Positions 8,473-18,040 of a DNA stretch of 64,000 nt are shown here, piece after piece; positions within the stretch are counted from its first letter, which is position 1, and each line of letters begins with the position of its first letter. The notes beneath the pieces are model-generated. The model saw only the letters and a program-made list of their open reading frames with translations, did not search any database and was not told the DNA's origin. The stretch covers positions 744,001 through 808,000 of the forward strand of contig NZ_JBIQVZ010000001.1 in the NCBI RefSeq assembly GCF_044335535.1, read 5' to 3'. The DNA is from Mariniflexile sp044335535. GTDB taxonomy: Bacteria > Bacteroidota > Bacteroidia > Flavobacteriales > Flavobacteriaceae. The translations under genes and the position numbers were made by a program.

Positions 8473-11220
8473 TTACTCCTCTCTAAAAGCTTTAGGCGAT
8501 TTATTGAATTTCCCTTTAAAACTGGTAGAAAAATAATTTGGTGATGAAAAGCCAGTAGCATAAGCTATTTCAGAAATTGTTAAATGCGAATCCTGCAACA
8601 AGATTTTAGCTTTATCAAGTCGGGTGTTTTGAATATAATCACTAACGTTTACATCCATAATTGCCTTCATTTTTCTATAAAGTTGAATTCTGGAGATATT
8701 AAGCTGACTGGCTAAATTTTCAACAGAAAATTTAGAGTTATCAAGATTATCATTAATTATTTCATTCACATTCGAAATAAACTCTTGTTCCAGAGATCCA
8801 AAATTGTTAGTAGCATCTATATTATGAACATTATTAATAAAATAATAGCGTAGTTTTTCTCTATTATAGATAAGGGTTTTTATTGATTGTGATAAAATGG
8901 CGAAACTAAATGGTTTCGTTAAGAATATATCTGCCCCTGATTCCAAGCCCTTAATATAACTTTCTTTATTGTTTAAAGCAGTTAAAATAATTATGGGAAT
9001 GTGGGAAGTTCTTAAGTCCTTCTTTAAAGTGTTACATATTTCGAAACCTGTTTTATTAGGGAGGCTTATATCACAAATAATGATATCCGGAATAAGTTCT
9101 AATGCCCTTTCTATACCATCACTACCGTCTGATACATGCACACTATATTCTGAAGCTAGTTTACCTTTTAAATAGTTCACCAAATCGAGATTGTCTTCAA
9201 TCATCAAAACAGAATAATGCTCATCATCATTTAGAACTAATGGTTTGTAAAACGTATCGTCTTCATACTCCAAACTAGTATGTAAAATGGTGCCATCAAT
9301 AATATCTGGTTCATATATTATCTCATCCGAATTTAAATGAACCTTATCCTTGTACAGTGTAATTATAAATTCCGTACCATATTTTGAATAAACTTCAATG
9401 CTTCCTTTGTGCATTTCAATAAATTCCTTAGTGAGATGCAACCCGATTCCTGAACTTGCTTTATTGTTATTTGATCCTTGAAAAAAAGCTTGAAAAACAT
9501 TATCTATCTCTTTTTTCGGGATGCCGATTCCTGAATCCTTAAAATGGATTTTTACAAAATTGCTTTCTGCTTCATCTACAATATCTATTGAAATGGCTCC
9601 ATTGTTTGGAGTAAACTTAAAAGCGTTTGATAGCAAATTAAAATATACTTTATCCATTAAATTTCTATCTAAAAAAAGCGATAGGTCTTCGTTATTGGTC
9701 GTAATGGTAAAATTGATATTCCTTTTTTGTGCTTCTCGTTCAAAATCCTTAAATATTAAAACAGAAAACTGGTATAAATTAGTTTTTGACGCTTTCAAGA
9801 TAAACTTACGATCTTCAACTTTTCTAAAATCAAGTAGCTGATTAATTAACCGTAATAACCGTTTAGAGTTGTTATAAATCAACCCCACTTCATTCAATAA
9901 TTTATTATCTCGTATGACTTTGTTTTCCGTTAACGATTCGATTGATGATAGAATAAGCGTTATGGGTGTTTTAAACTCATGTGACAAGCCTGTAAAAAAA
10001 TTAACCTTGGCTTCGTTACTAACTTTAACTTCTTCGGCTATTTTTTTAATTTGATTTCGTTGAATAGTAATTTTTTTATTTCGTAATTCAAGTTCACGCT
10101 TTTTCTTTCTAACTTTATTACTGGTATAAATACTATAGACTACTAAAACGACACTAATAATTAATAATACCAAAAGCAACTGTAATGTGTTTTTTTGCGT
10201 CGTATATCTCTCTTCCTGTTTCTTTAGCTTGATTTGTTGAGAATCAATATCTTGTTGTTGTTGGTATATTTTATCAAATTGTTTACTCATAATATCGGCG
10301 TTACGAGAATCTATTACCGTTGTGCTTAATCCATTGTTTTTAGCAACACGTTCGCCATTCAATATTTTTAATGCTAACCGAATGGCTTCATCACCTCCAG
10401 TTGGATATAATATGGTCGCCATTAATTTGCCTTCTTTAACCAATTGCACACCTCCATTTGGGCCATTTAAGCCATCAACACCAATAATTTTAATCTGATT
10501 TTGAAGTCTTTTCTCTTTAACAATTTCCCAAGCGCCTAAAGCCATTCTATCATTATGAACAAATATATAATCGACGTTTTTTATACCATTCAATACGTCT
10601 CGCAAGCTGTCTTTTATGGAATAACTTTCCCAATTTCCTTCAATGGCTTTAACAACTTCCAAATTTTTAGTTGAATTGATCACATCATTAAAGCCTAGGC
10701 TACGTTCTAAAGCAGGTGAAGAACCTGACAACCCTTTAATTTCGATTATTTTTTTGGGCTCCGTAGATAAAGAGGCTAAATAATTGGCCGCATTGGTGCC
10801 AACTTCATAATTATCACCTCCTAAATAGGCTGTGTAATTTTCACCGTCCGTTTTTCTATCAACTATTAAAACAGGAATACCACTTTTGAATGCTTTTTCA
10901 ACAATGGGTGTAATGGGTTTGGATTTTATTGGAGAAACTATTAATAGATCAACTTTTTCAGAGATCAGTTGCTCTATATCTTCAATCTGGTTGCCTATAT
11001 CATCTTCACTATCAAGAATCTTAAGCGTTATTTCAGGATAAAATCCTACTTGGATTTCCATGGCTTGGTTCATAGACCTCCGCCATTCATCATTAATTCC
11101 TGTTTGGGAAAATCCTATAGTGTATTTTTTTGTTTCAGAAACATTTGAGCATCCAAAAACAAAAAATAAGTTTATTATAACAATACACTTAAAGATATCT
11201 ATAATATTAACCTTTATCAT
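8473..11220 (-). CDS. Hybrid two-component system regulator with periplasmic sugar-binding sensor
   Basis: A 915-residue single-chain two-component system. In order: an N-terminal hydrophobic signal with a lipobox-like FVFGC (Cys24); a periplasmic-binding-protein domain of the ribose/fructose type (about 32-315, with VSPIKS, DRKTDG and VHNDRMALGA); a Q/K-rich coiled segment; one membrane helix (about 346-367); a histidine kinase with phospho-acceptor His414 in GLSHEFKTP; an HATPase; a receiver domain with phospho-acceptor in IICDISLPN; and a C-terminal AraC-type DNA-binding domain. This is the layout of the Bacteroides thetaiotaomicron fructose sensor BT1754. It probably senses fructose in the periplasm and activates the downstream operon, transcribed in the same direction 358 bp away. 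Confidence 0.95.
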   Translation of the reverse strand: MIKVNIIDIFKCIVIINLFFVFGCSNVSETKKYTIGFSQTGINDEWRRSMNQAMEIQVGFYPEITLKILDSEDDIGNQIEDIEQLISEKVDLLIVSPIKSKPITPIVEKAFKSGIPVLIVDRKTDGENYTAYLGGDNYEVGTNAANYLASLSTEPKKIIEIKGLSGSSPALERSLGFNDVINSTKNLEVVKAIEGNWESYSIKDSLRDVLNGIKNVDYIFVHNDRMALGAWEIVKEKRLQNQIKIIGVDGLNGPNGGVQLVKEGKLMATILYPTGGDEAIRLALKILNGERVAKNNGLSTTVIDSRNADIMSKQFDKIYQQQQDIDSQQIKLKKQEERYTTQKNTLQLLLVLLIISVVLVVYSIYTSNKVRKKKRELELRNKKITIQRNQIKKIAEEVKVSNEAKVNFFTGLSHEFKTPITLILSSIESLTENKVIRDNKLLNEVGLIYNNSKRLLRLINQLLDFRKVEDRKFILKASKTNLYQFSVLIFKDFEREAQKRNINFTITTNNEDLSLFLDRNLMDKVYFNLLSNAFKFTPNNGAISIDIVDEAESNFVKIHFKDSGIGIPKKEIDNVFQAFFQGSNNNKASSGIGLHLTKEFIEMHKGSIEVYSKYGTEFIITLYKDKVHLNSDEIIYEPDIIDGTILHTSLEYEDDTFYKPLVLNDDEHYSVLMIEDNLDLVNYLKGKLASEYSVHVSDGSDGIERALELIPDIIICDISLPNKTGFEICNTLKKDLRTSHIPIIILTALNNKESYIKGLESGADIFLTKPFSFAILSQSIKTLIYNREKLRYYFINNVHNIDATNNFGSLEQEFISNVNEIINDNLDNSKFSVENLASQLNISRIQLYRKMKAIMDVNVSDYIQNTRLDKAKILLQDSHLTISEIAYATGFSSPNYFSTSFKGKFNKSPKAFREE

Positions 11221-11492
11221 TTCTTATATTATTGGACAATTTTCGAAGTTATAATTTTTTTAAATACATAGCGGATTTTACCTAGAATATTTATGATCCA
11301 GATTTCGTTAATGGCATATTTATAAGCGTTTTGGCAGAATGACCATTGGAGTTTTTTATTTGATAAACACAAACAAAATGACTTCGCTCGATATCCCTAT
11401 AAGATTTTAATTTAAAAAAACAGAGCTTGATTTAATTGTGGAATTAATGTGCTGTGTAGATTATCACTCTCAAAAAGAGCATGTAACATAAT
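11221..11492. other. Intergenic region upstream of the hybrid regulator
   Basis: AT-rich spacer between the tRNA terminator and the regulator gene. I see no ORF, repeat or strong hairpin beyond a short CTC-TCAAAAA-GAG stem near 11467-11479. It presumably carries the regulator promoter. Confidence 0.4.
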
Positions 11493-11526
11493 AAAAAAAG
11501 CCTCTACAAGAAATCTTGTAAAGGCT
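11493..11526 (-). terminator. Rho-independent terminator of the tRNA operon
   Basis: Read on the minus strand, a long stem (AAGCC and TACAAG arms pairing with CTTGTA and GGCTT, one mismatch) with a short loop is followed by a run of seven T. It starts a few bases after the tRNA-Leu 3' end. Confidence 0.85.
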
Positions 11527-11528
11527 TT

Positions 11529-11613
11529 GTACTGAGGACGGGACTTGAACCCGTACAGCCTAATGGCCATTGGATTTTAAGTCCAACGTGTCTACCAATT
11601 CCACCACCTCAGC
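11529..11613 (-). tRNA. tRNA-Leu (anticodon TAA)
   Basis: An 85-nt class II tRNA. The acceptor arm GCTGAGG pairs with CCTCAGT (a G-T pair at the end), the discriminator base is A, and CCA is not encoded. The anticodon stem TTGGA/TCCAA encloses the loop CTTAAAA, giving anticodon TAA, which reads UUA leucine codons. A long variable arm and the GGTTCAAGTCC T-arm are present. It lies 55 bp downstream of tRNA-Gly on the same strand and shares its terminator. Confidence 0.96.
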
Positions 11614-11668
11614 ATACTTTCGATGGCGCTAAGCACATCTACTTGGTATATTTTTAAGAAAGTTTCAG

Positions 11669-11740
11669 AGCGAAAGACGGGATTTGAACCCGCGACCCTC
11701 ACCTTGGCAAGGTGATGCTCTACCCCTGAGCTACTTTCGC
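11669..11740 (-). tRNA. tRNA-Gly (anticodon GCC)
   Basis: A 72-nt tRNA. The acceptor arm GCGAAAG pairs with CTTTCGC, the discriminator is T, and CCA is not encoded. The anticodon arm TCACC/GGTGA carries the loop TTGCCAA with anticodon GCC. The GGTTCAAATCC T-arm is intact. It is probably cotranscribed with tRNA-Leu. Confidence 0.96.
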
Positions 11741-11836
11741 AATTTTTTAAGAACGTGCAATATCGCTATTGCGGATGCAAATTTAAAATATTTCTTCTAA
11801 AACCAAAGCCTTTTATTAAAATAAATAAAATTATTT

Positions 11837-14446
11837 TTAAGCTCGTTTTTTCTTTACCAGCATACGTTTAATTTCGTTCAGCTTCATTAAAGCTTCAACA
11901 GGCGTAAGTGTATCAATATCAATATGCAAGATCTCATCTTTTATGTTTTCAAGCAGCGGATCGTCTAAGTTAAAAAAGCTTAGCTGCATGTCATCAGTGA
12001 GTGTTTTCACCTTATCGGTAAGTTCTTCACTGGAATGTGATTTCTCTAATTTCTTCAAAATAGCATAGGCACGATGCAGAACTTGCTGTGGCATGCCTGC
12101 CATTTTTGCGACATGGATACCAAAACTATGCGCACTGCCACCTTCAACCAATTTTCTAATAAAAAGCACATTATCTTTCAGTTCTTTTACCGAAACATTA
12201 TAGTTTTTAATACGGCCAAACGTTTCGGTCATTTCATTAAGTTCGTGGTAATGGGTCGCAAACAATGTTTTTGGTTTTGCCGGATGCTCGTGCAAATACT
12301 CGCTTATGGCCCACGCAATGGAAATACCATCATAGGTACTGGTGCCACGGCCAATTTCATCAAGCAGCACCAAACTTCTATCGGAAATATTATTCAAAAT
12401 AGAAGCGGTTTCATTCATTTCCACCATAAAAGTCGATTCGCCCATCGAAATATTATCACTGGCTCCTACTCTAGTGAAAATTTTATCAACCAAACCTATT
12501 CTAGCTTCTCTTGCCGGTACAAAACTTCCCATTTGAGCCAACAACACAATAAGAGCGGTTTGACGTAATATAGCCGATTTACCAGACATATTTGGCCCCG
12601 TAATCATGATGATTTGCTGATGGGTTCTATCTAAAAATACATCATTGGCTATATACGCTTCGCCAATAGGTAATTGTTTCTCTATGACGGGATGGCGTCC
12701 GTCTTTTATCTCTAAATCGTGCGATTCATCAATAACAGGATACACATAATTATTATCTGTCGCCAACTGGGCAAACCCACACAAGCAATCTAGCTGCCCA
12801 ATTAAATAGGCATTTTGTTGCACTGGTTTTATGTATTGGTTCATCCAAGTAACCAATTCTGCAAACAACTGCTGCTCTATCGCCAATATTTTATCTTCGG
12901 CGCCTAGAATTTTAGTTTCGTATTCTTTAAGTTCTTCGGTAATATAACGTTCTGCACTAACCAGTGTTTGCTTTCGTATCCAGCTTTCAGGCACTTTATC
13001 TTTATGCGTATTGCGCACTTCAATATAATAACCAAATACATTATTGGAATCTATTTTTAAAGAGGTGATGCCCGTGCGTTCGCTTTCCCGTTGTAGCATC
13101 TTATCTAGATACTCTTTTCCGGATTTTGACAAGCCTCTTAATTCATCCAATTCTGAAGAAAACCCCGCTGCAATGGTATGTCCTTTTAACACATTAACAG
13201 GTGCATCCTCATTAAGCATTTCTTTAATTTTCGCCCTTAGCTCATCACAACCTTGAAGCGTATCGCCAATCCTTTTTAAGGATTCATTATCACAATGGCT
13301 CGCCAAAGACTTTATGGGCACAATAGCTTCCAACGAATTTTTAAGCTGAATAACCTCACGTGGATTTACTTTAGCCGTCGCTACTTTAGAAATCAACCGT
13401 TCCAAATCACCAATATGCTTGATATGGTTTTGGACTTTTTGAAGCGTGCTATTTTCTTTCGTTAAAAAATGAACCACTTCGTGACGCTGCTTTATTTTAT
13501 CGATACTTTTTAGAGGCAATGCCAACCAACGTTTTAGTAAGCGCCCACCCATAGGAGATATGGTTCTATCGATAATATTTAATAGCGTTACCGCATTGTT
13601 ATTGGTAGAATTATAAAGTTCTAAATTCCTAATGGTGAATTTATCCATCCACACATAAGCTTCTTCAGAAATTCTAGATATTGAGGTTATATGCTGAAGT
13701 TTATTATGCTGCGTTTCCCCTAAATAATGAAGAATGGAGCCCGATGCAATAATGCCCTCGTACAAATCTTCAATACCAAAGCCTTTAAGCGTTTTTGTAT
13801 TGAAATGTTTTATAAGCGTTTCATAAGCATAATCGGTTTGATACACCCAATCTTCCATATAGAACGTATGGAAATCTTTTCCAAAGGTATCGTTAAAAAG
13901 CGTTCGTTTTTGTTTGGAAACCAACACCTCACTCGGGTTGAAATTCTGCAGTAACTTATCAATATATTCGGCATTCCCTTGCGACGTCAAAAACTCGCCT
14001 GTAGAAATATCCAAAAATGAAATACCTATGTGTTTTTTATCAAAATAAACCGAACATAAAAAGTTATTGGATTTTGACACCAACACCTCATCATTAAACG
14101 CTACCCCAGGTGTCACCAATTCGGTAACCCCACGTTTTACAATGGTTTTTGTTTGTTTCGGGTCTTCCAATTGGTCGCAAATAGCAACACGCGCACCCGC
14201 TTTAACCAGTTTTGGCAAATAGGTGTTTATAGAGTGGTGCGGAAAACCTGCCAACTCAATTTCACTCTCGCTACCAGCACCGCGCTTGGTTAAAATAATG
14301 CCCAAAATACCAGCTGCCTTCACAGCGTCTTCCCCAAAGGTTTCGTAAAAATCGCCCACACGAAACAACAGTAAAGCATCCGGGTACTTTGCTTTAATAG
14401 CATTGTATTGTTTCATTAACGGGGTTTCTTTTTTTGCCAAGGTCAA
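11837..14446 (-). CDS. mutS: DNA mismatch repair protein MutS
   Basis: An 869-residue MutS1-type protein. The N-terminal mismatch-recognition domain has the GDFYETFGEDA motif, with the wedge Phe33-x-Glu35. The lever/clamp core follows, then the ABC-type ATPase with Walker A GPNMSGKS near residue 616, the STFMVEM signature and Walker B LVLLDEIGRGTST. The C-terminal region ends in a lysine-rich tail. It binds mispairs and small loops and recruits MutL. Length and motifs are normal, so the gene looks intact. The start region (ATG at 14446) is divergent from the SpoU gene, with about 150 bp between them. Confidence 0.98.
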   Translation of the reverse strand: MTLAKKETPLMKQYNAIKAKYPDALLLFRVGDFYETFGEDAVKAAGILGIILTKRGAGSESEIELAGFPHHSINTYLPKLVKAGARVAICDQLEDPKQTKTIVKRGVTELVTPGVAFNDEVLVSKSNNFLCSVYFDKKHIGISFLDISTGEFLTSQGNAEYIDKLLQNFNPSEVLVSKQKRTLFNDTFGKDFHTFYMEDWVYQTDYAYETLIKHFNTKTLKGFGIEDLYEGIIASGSILHYLGETQHNKLQHITSISRISEEAYVWMDKFTIRNLELYNSTNNNAVTLLNIIDRTISPMGGRLLKRWLALPLKSIDKIKQRHEVVHFLTKENSTLQKVQNHIKHIGDLERLISKVATAKVNPREVIQLKNSLEAIVPIKSLASHCDNESLKRIGDTLQGCDELRAKIKEMLNEDAPVNVLKGHTIAAGFSSELDELRGLSKSGKEYLDKMLQRESERTGITSLKIDSNNVFGYYIEVRNTHKDKVPESWIRKQTLVSAERYITEELKEYETKILGAEDKILAIEQQLFAELVTWMNQYIKPVQQNAYLIGQLDCLCGFAQLATDNNYVYPVIDESHDLEIKDGRHPVIEKQLPIGEAYIANDVFLDRTHQQIIMITGPNMSGKSAILRQTALIVLLAQMGSFVPAREARIGLVDKIFTRVGASDNISMGESTFMVEMNETASILNNISDRSLVLLDEIGRGTSTYDGISIAWAISEYLHEHPAKPKTLFATHYHELNEMTETFGRIKNYNVSVKELKDNVLFIRKLVEGGSAHSFGIHVAKMAGMPQQVLHRAYAILKKLEKSHSSEELTDKVKTLTDDMQLSFFNLDDPLLENIKDEILHIDIDTLTPVEALMKLNEIKRMLVKKKRA

Positions 14447-14596
14447 GTGATTTTTTAGTGTTATTTTTGCTAAAAATGCAAGAATGCTAATGTAGCATTA
14501 TTTTGATTTTTTTTGAAATTGAAATAATAGAAGTTATTTACAATTATTAACAATCTATTGATTTTGGAATAGGTACGAATACGAATATCCTTTTTT

Positions 14597-15127
14597 ATGC
14601 GAAAACTTAAAAACAGCGAATTAGACCGATTGAGTGTCAACGACTTTAAGCAGGTCGAAAAAACACCACTTATCATCATTCTCGATAATATAAGAAGTTT
14701 GAACAATATTGGCTCGGTATTCCGTACCAGCGATGCGTTTTTAATTGAAAAGATTTATTTGTGTGGCATCACCGCTACACCACCGCATAAAGACATTCAT
14801 AAAACCGCCTTGGGAAGTACCGAAACCGTTGCTTGGGAGTATGTTGAAAACACAAAAGCATTGGTGGACAAGTTAAAAGCTGAAGGCATAAAAATCTGTT
14901 CCATCGAACAGGCAGAAAACGCCACTATGTTAAACGACTTCACACCCAATCCACACACAACTTATGCCTTGGTTTTTGGCAATGAAGTAAAAGGCGTTGC
15001 CCAAGAGGTGGTGAGTGCTAGTGATTTGGTGATTGAAATTCCGCAATACGGCACCAAACATTCATTAAATATTTCGGTAAGTTGCGGGGTCGTTATTTGG
15101 GATTTGTTTTCTAAGCTGAATAAATAA
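14597..15127 (+). CDS. SpoU/TrmH-family RNA 2'-O-methyltransferase
   Basis: A 176-residue SPOUT-class methyltransferase. All three SpoU motifs are present: motif 1 NNIGSVFRTSDAF with Asn37 and Arg43, motif 2 LVFGNEVKGV, and motif 3 IPQYGTKHSLNISVSCGVV, which forms the trefoil knot that binds S-adenosylmethionine. It lacks the extra N-terminal RNA-binding domain of larger relatives, so it resembles TrmH/TrmL-like single-domain enzymes. The exact tRNA or rRNA target cannot be told. Its stop codon abuts a 14-bp palindrome, and a decayed relative of its 3' end lies 2.6 kb downstream at 17725-17842. Confidence 0.93.
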   Translation: MRKLKNSELDRLSVNDFKQVEKTPLIIILDNIRSLNNIGSVFRTSDAFLIEKIYLCGITATPPHKDIHKTALGSTETVAWEYVENTKALVDKLKAEGIKICSIEQAENATMLNDFTPNPHTTYALVFGNEVKGVAQEVVSASDLVIEIPQYGTKHSLNISVSCGVVIWDLFSKLNK

Positions 15128-15139
15128 TCTCGCGAGATT
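15126..15139. repeat. 14-bp perfect palindrome at the spoU stop codon
   Basis: AATCTCGCGAGATT, a perfect palindrome, begins inside the stop codon of the SpoU gene. It could be a short hairpin or a recombination site at the edge of the accessory islet. It lacks a T-tract long enough for a strong terminator. Confidence 0.5.
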
Positions 15140-15192
15140 TCAGTTTTGATTACACATTGAAAAATTACAACAAATTGATTATTAGCTGTTTT

Positions 15193-16494
15193 TCAACCTT
15201 TATTCATGGCTAATATTTTGTTTATGCTTAATCTGTAATCTGGTTTTTTACTTGAGTTTAAATCAATGAACAATTCTGAATGATTAGTTTTAGAATAGAC
15301 GTTGAAAAAATAAGAGTTTCCATACCAATTTTCTAAATCTTCATTATCTTCTTTAAATTTTGAAGAGATATTTTCATTACAATTGTTAAAATATACATTT
15401 TTAAAATCTATCCTAGCCAAACTAGCAGCATTAATTTTTATATTTTCATCAAGTAGTACTGCTTTATTAAAACCAGATATTACACTTCTGTTGATACTAA
15501 AATCTGTATTTTCACCGATGTATATAGATTCCTCTATTAAACCCACTTTAATATCATAATCTAAGTTTTCAGTATCTGTTAAAAGTGTCATGTTTTCTGC
15601 TACTACTGTTGTTCCTTTTCTAGCAAGAGCAACTTCACTAGCATTATCATAAGAGACCACGTCAATACATCTAGATTCACTTGATGATATATAAGGGGAG
15701 CGAACAGCCAATGAGTTGTATATATTACAAGCTGCCCCATAATTAAAATTATAATCATTCCCTTTAGCTTTATATGAAACCATTTGGTCCATATCAACTT
15801 CTCCACCAATAACGTTAAAGGAATTGCCAGCCGAATAGCTTACCATGACATTATTTATTGTTGTTTTCGCACCTACTCCTGCTAATAATAAAGCATTGGA
15901 AATATCCGATTTTTTCAATTTCCCTCCTGCATATTCTATTCTCACATACGATATAAATCCAGAATTGTCTTTTAGTTTTTCTCCACCAAAATTAGTGTTT
16001 ATAGAGTCTGAAGTTTTAAGATCTGTATAAAAAGAAGCTACAGAATTTTTTCCGAATTTATTAGTATGACCATCTCCAAGTATAATTACGCCTCCCCAGT
16101 CTCCAGCTCTTTTGGTGGTTTTATTTGAAGTGAAAACGATAGGATCGGTTACAGTCCCTTCGGCAATTATAGCAGCACCTACAGTAATAGTAAGTGTTGC
16201 TTTAGATTCGTAATCTCCCTTAATTACTGTTCCTGGCTCTATACTAAGAATGGCGTTATTTGTAACAAAAACATTCCCTAATAACAAATAAGTATATTTT
16301 TTATACAGTATAGTATCTTCTGTTATATTGCCAGATAATATATGGGTGTTTTCTCCATAATCGACTCTATTCGGCATAAATTCTGTCCAGATATTTAGCC
16401 AGTTATTGGTTCCTATTATACCTCTTTCTTGTTGGGCGCTAACACTTCCTGAAACAACTACTAGCAACCATAATATTTTAGTAAAATTTTTCAT
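15193..16494 (-). CDS. Secreted protein with right-handed beta-helix-like repeats, unknown function
   Basis: A 433-residue protein with a clear signal peptide (cleavage near VSAQ, residue 21). The middle holds the pattern SIEPGTVIKGD, GDWGGVIILGDG and VRIEYAGG, which recurs in large secreted Bacteroidetes proteins predicted to fold as parallel beta-helices. No catalytic motif is recognisable. It does not end in an obvious type IX sorting domain. It runs convergent to spoU and is followed by a second secreted protein gene, 50 bp upstream on the same strand; both lie within the islet between spoU and its remnant. Role unknown; surface attachment or binding would be a guess. Confidence 0.7.
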   Translation of the reverse strand: MKNFTKILWLLVVVSGSVSAQQERGIIGTNNWLNIWTEFMPNRVDYGENTHILSGNITEDTILYKKYTYLLLGNVFVTNNAILSIEPGTVIKGDYESKATLTITVGAAIIAEGTVTDPIVFTSNKTTKRAGDWGGVIILGDGHTNKFGKNSVASFYTDLKTSDSINTNFGGEKLKDNSGFISYVRIEYAGGKLKKSDISNALLLAGVGAKTTINNVMVSYSAGNSFNVIGGEVDMDQMVSYKAKGNDYNFNYGAACNIYNSLAVRSPYISSSESRCIDVVSYDNASEVALARKGTTVVAENMTLLTDTENLDYDIKVGLIEESIYIGENTDFSINRSVISGFNKAVLLDENIKINAASLARIDFKNVYFNNCNENISSKFKEDNEDLENWYGNSYFFNVYSKTNHSELFIDLNSSKKPDYRLSINKILAMNKG

Positions 16495-16544
16495 GATAGT
16501 ATATTTATTATTTAAACAAACTTTATTAAACCGAATTGAACCTT

Positions 16545-17420
16545 TTAACTTTTTACAGAAAAATTGTTTAAAAAACTATTATCAACTAAGTACATTTCTT
16601 TAGTTCGTTTATTTTGAATTAGCATTTTTTCTTTATTGGAGTATAATTCTTCACTAGTTATACCTAAATTTAAAACAGCTTTTTTTGATACTAATTGATT
16701 TTTTAAAAACCCATCAGTTGGCATGCTTAACACATAATAGCTATTTACAACCACAAAATTTCCTGCTAAATCCTCTGGGGGCACTATGCTATTCTGTAAC
16801 ATATAACCGTTTTCACCCTTTGGATCTTTAGCCTGTTTTTTCTTTGTATTAGATATTTTCTCTCTTAAAGCAATAGTAGAGATATACGTAGGTGTCTCTG
16901 GAACTTTGATTTTATTATCTAATTTCAATAAGATCTTATCTAAATGAACTTTCAAATCCTCAAAATTTAAAGTTAAAAGCAAAAATCCAGCCTTCATTTT
17001 TTTATTTATTTCGTTGTCTGAATAAAAAAGGTCTGTAATGTTATGCTTTGAAGCTAGAATTTGTGCTTCTTTTAATAGTATTACTTTATTTCCAAAAGGT
17101 TTACTTGAGTTATTAAAAGCTATGACTTTATTTTTAATAGTCGATATATCATTAATTCTAGCAAGAGCCTTGTAGTAATTTGCCTTTTTAGAAATACTAT
17201 CGGCTATTATCTTTTCTAACTCACTTTTTAATTTAATGTATTCAGGATTTATTGATTCCTCTATTTCAGCGTAAGAAACGCTATAGATTTCCGAAGCAGA
17301 TTGTCCTTTAATTGTTTGTTTTCTAGTATTAAGCCTGTTAAATTCAAAATCCTTTTCTTGAGAATGTGTATTATACACTGCTAAGAATGCAAGAATTGGC
17401 AATAAGAATGTAGTCTTCAT
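16545..17420 (-). CDS. Secreted protein of unknown function
   Basis: I place the start at the ATG at 17420, which gives a clean signal peptide beginning MKTTFLLPILAFLAVYNTHSQ. A longer upstream reading would add 14 residues before the signal. The mature part (about 270 residues) is lysine-rich with several amphipathic helices in the first half and a more beta-like C-terminal third. I recognise no family. It shares strand and spacing with the beta-helix-like gene downstream, and the two may be one transcript and function together in the envelope or outside the cell. Confidence 0.65.
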   Translation of the reverse strand: MKTTFLLPILAFLAVYNTHSQEKDFEFNRLNTRKQTIKGQSASEIYSVSYAEIEESINPEYIKLKSELEKIIADSISKKANYYKALARINDISTIKNKVIAFNNSSKPFGNKVILLKEAQILASKHNITDLFYSDNEINKKMKAGFLLLTLNFEDLKVHLDKILLKLDNKIKVPETPTYISTIALREKISNTKKKQAKDPKGENGYMLQNSIVPPEDLAGNFVVVNSYYVLSMPTDGFLKNQLVSKKAVLNLGITSEELYSNKEKMLIQNKRTKEMYLVDNSFLNNFSVKS

Positions 17421-17724
17421 AATTAATAAATTAGGTTCAATAAAGTAAATGAGGGTTATCAAATGTAAATACCAACCTATTATACACTCAAAAAAATTCG
17501 ATTAAGTACAGTTTTAATAGTTTTAATAGCTCATAATCACATATTTAGACATTATAAATCGACTAAATAATATGAATTCACATATTCTAGGAAGAACTAA
17601 AACGATACCATAATATTTAATTAATGGTGGTAAACTATCAAACCAAACAACTGTACACTTTAACAGCAAAAACCTACACTTTCTTGTTGACAATAAATTA
17701 ATAGGAGCTATTTAAATTGGTTTA
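17421..17724. other. Non-coding stretch inside the islet
   Basis: About 300 bp of AT-rich sequence with no reading frame worth calling and no strong repeat. It separates the secreted-protein pair from the SpoU remnant and may include the promoter of the pair. Confidence 0.4.
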
Positions 17725-17842
17725 GCAATAAGTGATGTGATGGTTGAAATCCCTCAATGGCACCAAGCATTCGTTAAACATTTCGGTAAGTGCCGGAGTG
17801 GTTATTTGGGATGTATTTCCGAAGTTGAAAACAACCAAATAG
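17725..17842 (+). pseudogene. Remnant of the 3' end of a second SpoU methyltransferase gene
   Basis: The sequence aligns over about 105 bp with the last part of the intact SpoU gene (15017-15127). It encodes the motif 3 region GTKHSLNISVSAGVVIWDVF followed by PKLKTTK and a TAG stop. A 2-base deletion just before GTKH shifts the frame relative to the upstream SDVMVEIPQ part, and nothing upstream resembles the rest of the gene. Many differences from the intact copy are silent, and SCG is replaced by SAG. This suggests a homologue that was once functional, not a recent partial duplication. Confidence 0.8.
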
Positions 17843-18040
17843 TAGTCCTGATTATTAACATTTAAATCACCTAAAACAAAAAAATTATTTTTAAATTTAT
17901 TGTTACTGATTTCCACTTGTTCCACCTTAAAAACCAAGAAATATCAGATGTTGAAAAAATTTTACAGATAAAAAAAATACTAAAAACGAGTGTTGTAGCG
18001 TCAAGTAAAATAGCGCATCCACCTCATAAACATATTGAAA

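Noticed and set aside
12074..12568. 164-codon plus-strand frame inside mutS
   Set aside because: Antisense of the conserved MutS ATPase region; no recognisable domain.
14470..14706. 78-codon minus-strand frame between mutS and spoU
   Set aside because: Overlaps the spoU start on the opposite strand and the likely divergent promoters; composition is not protein-like.
17722..17937. 71-codon minus-strand frame over the SpoU remnant
   Set aside because: It is the antisense of the remnant; the plus-strand translation matches SpoU motif 3.
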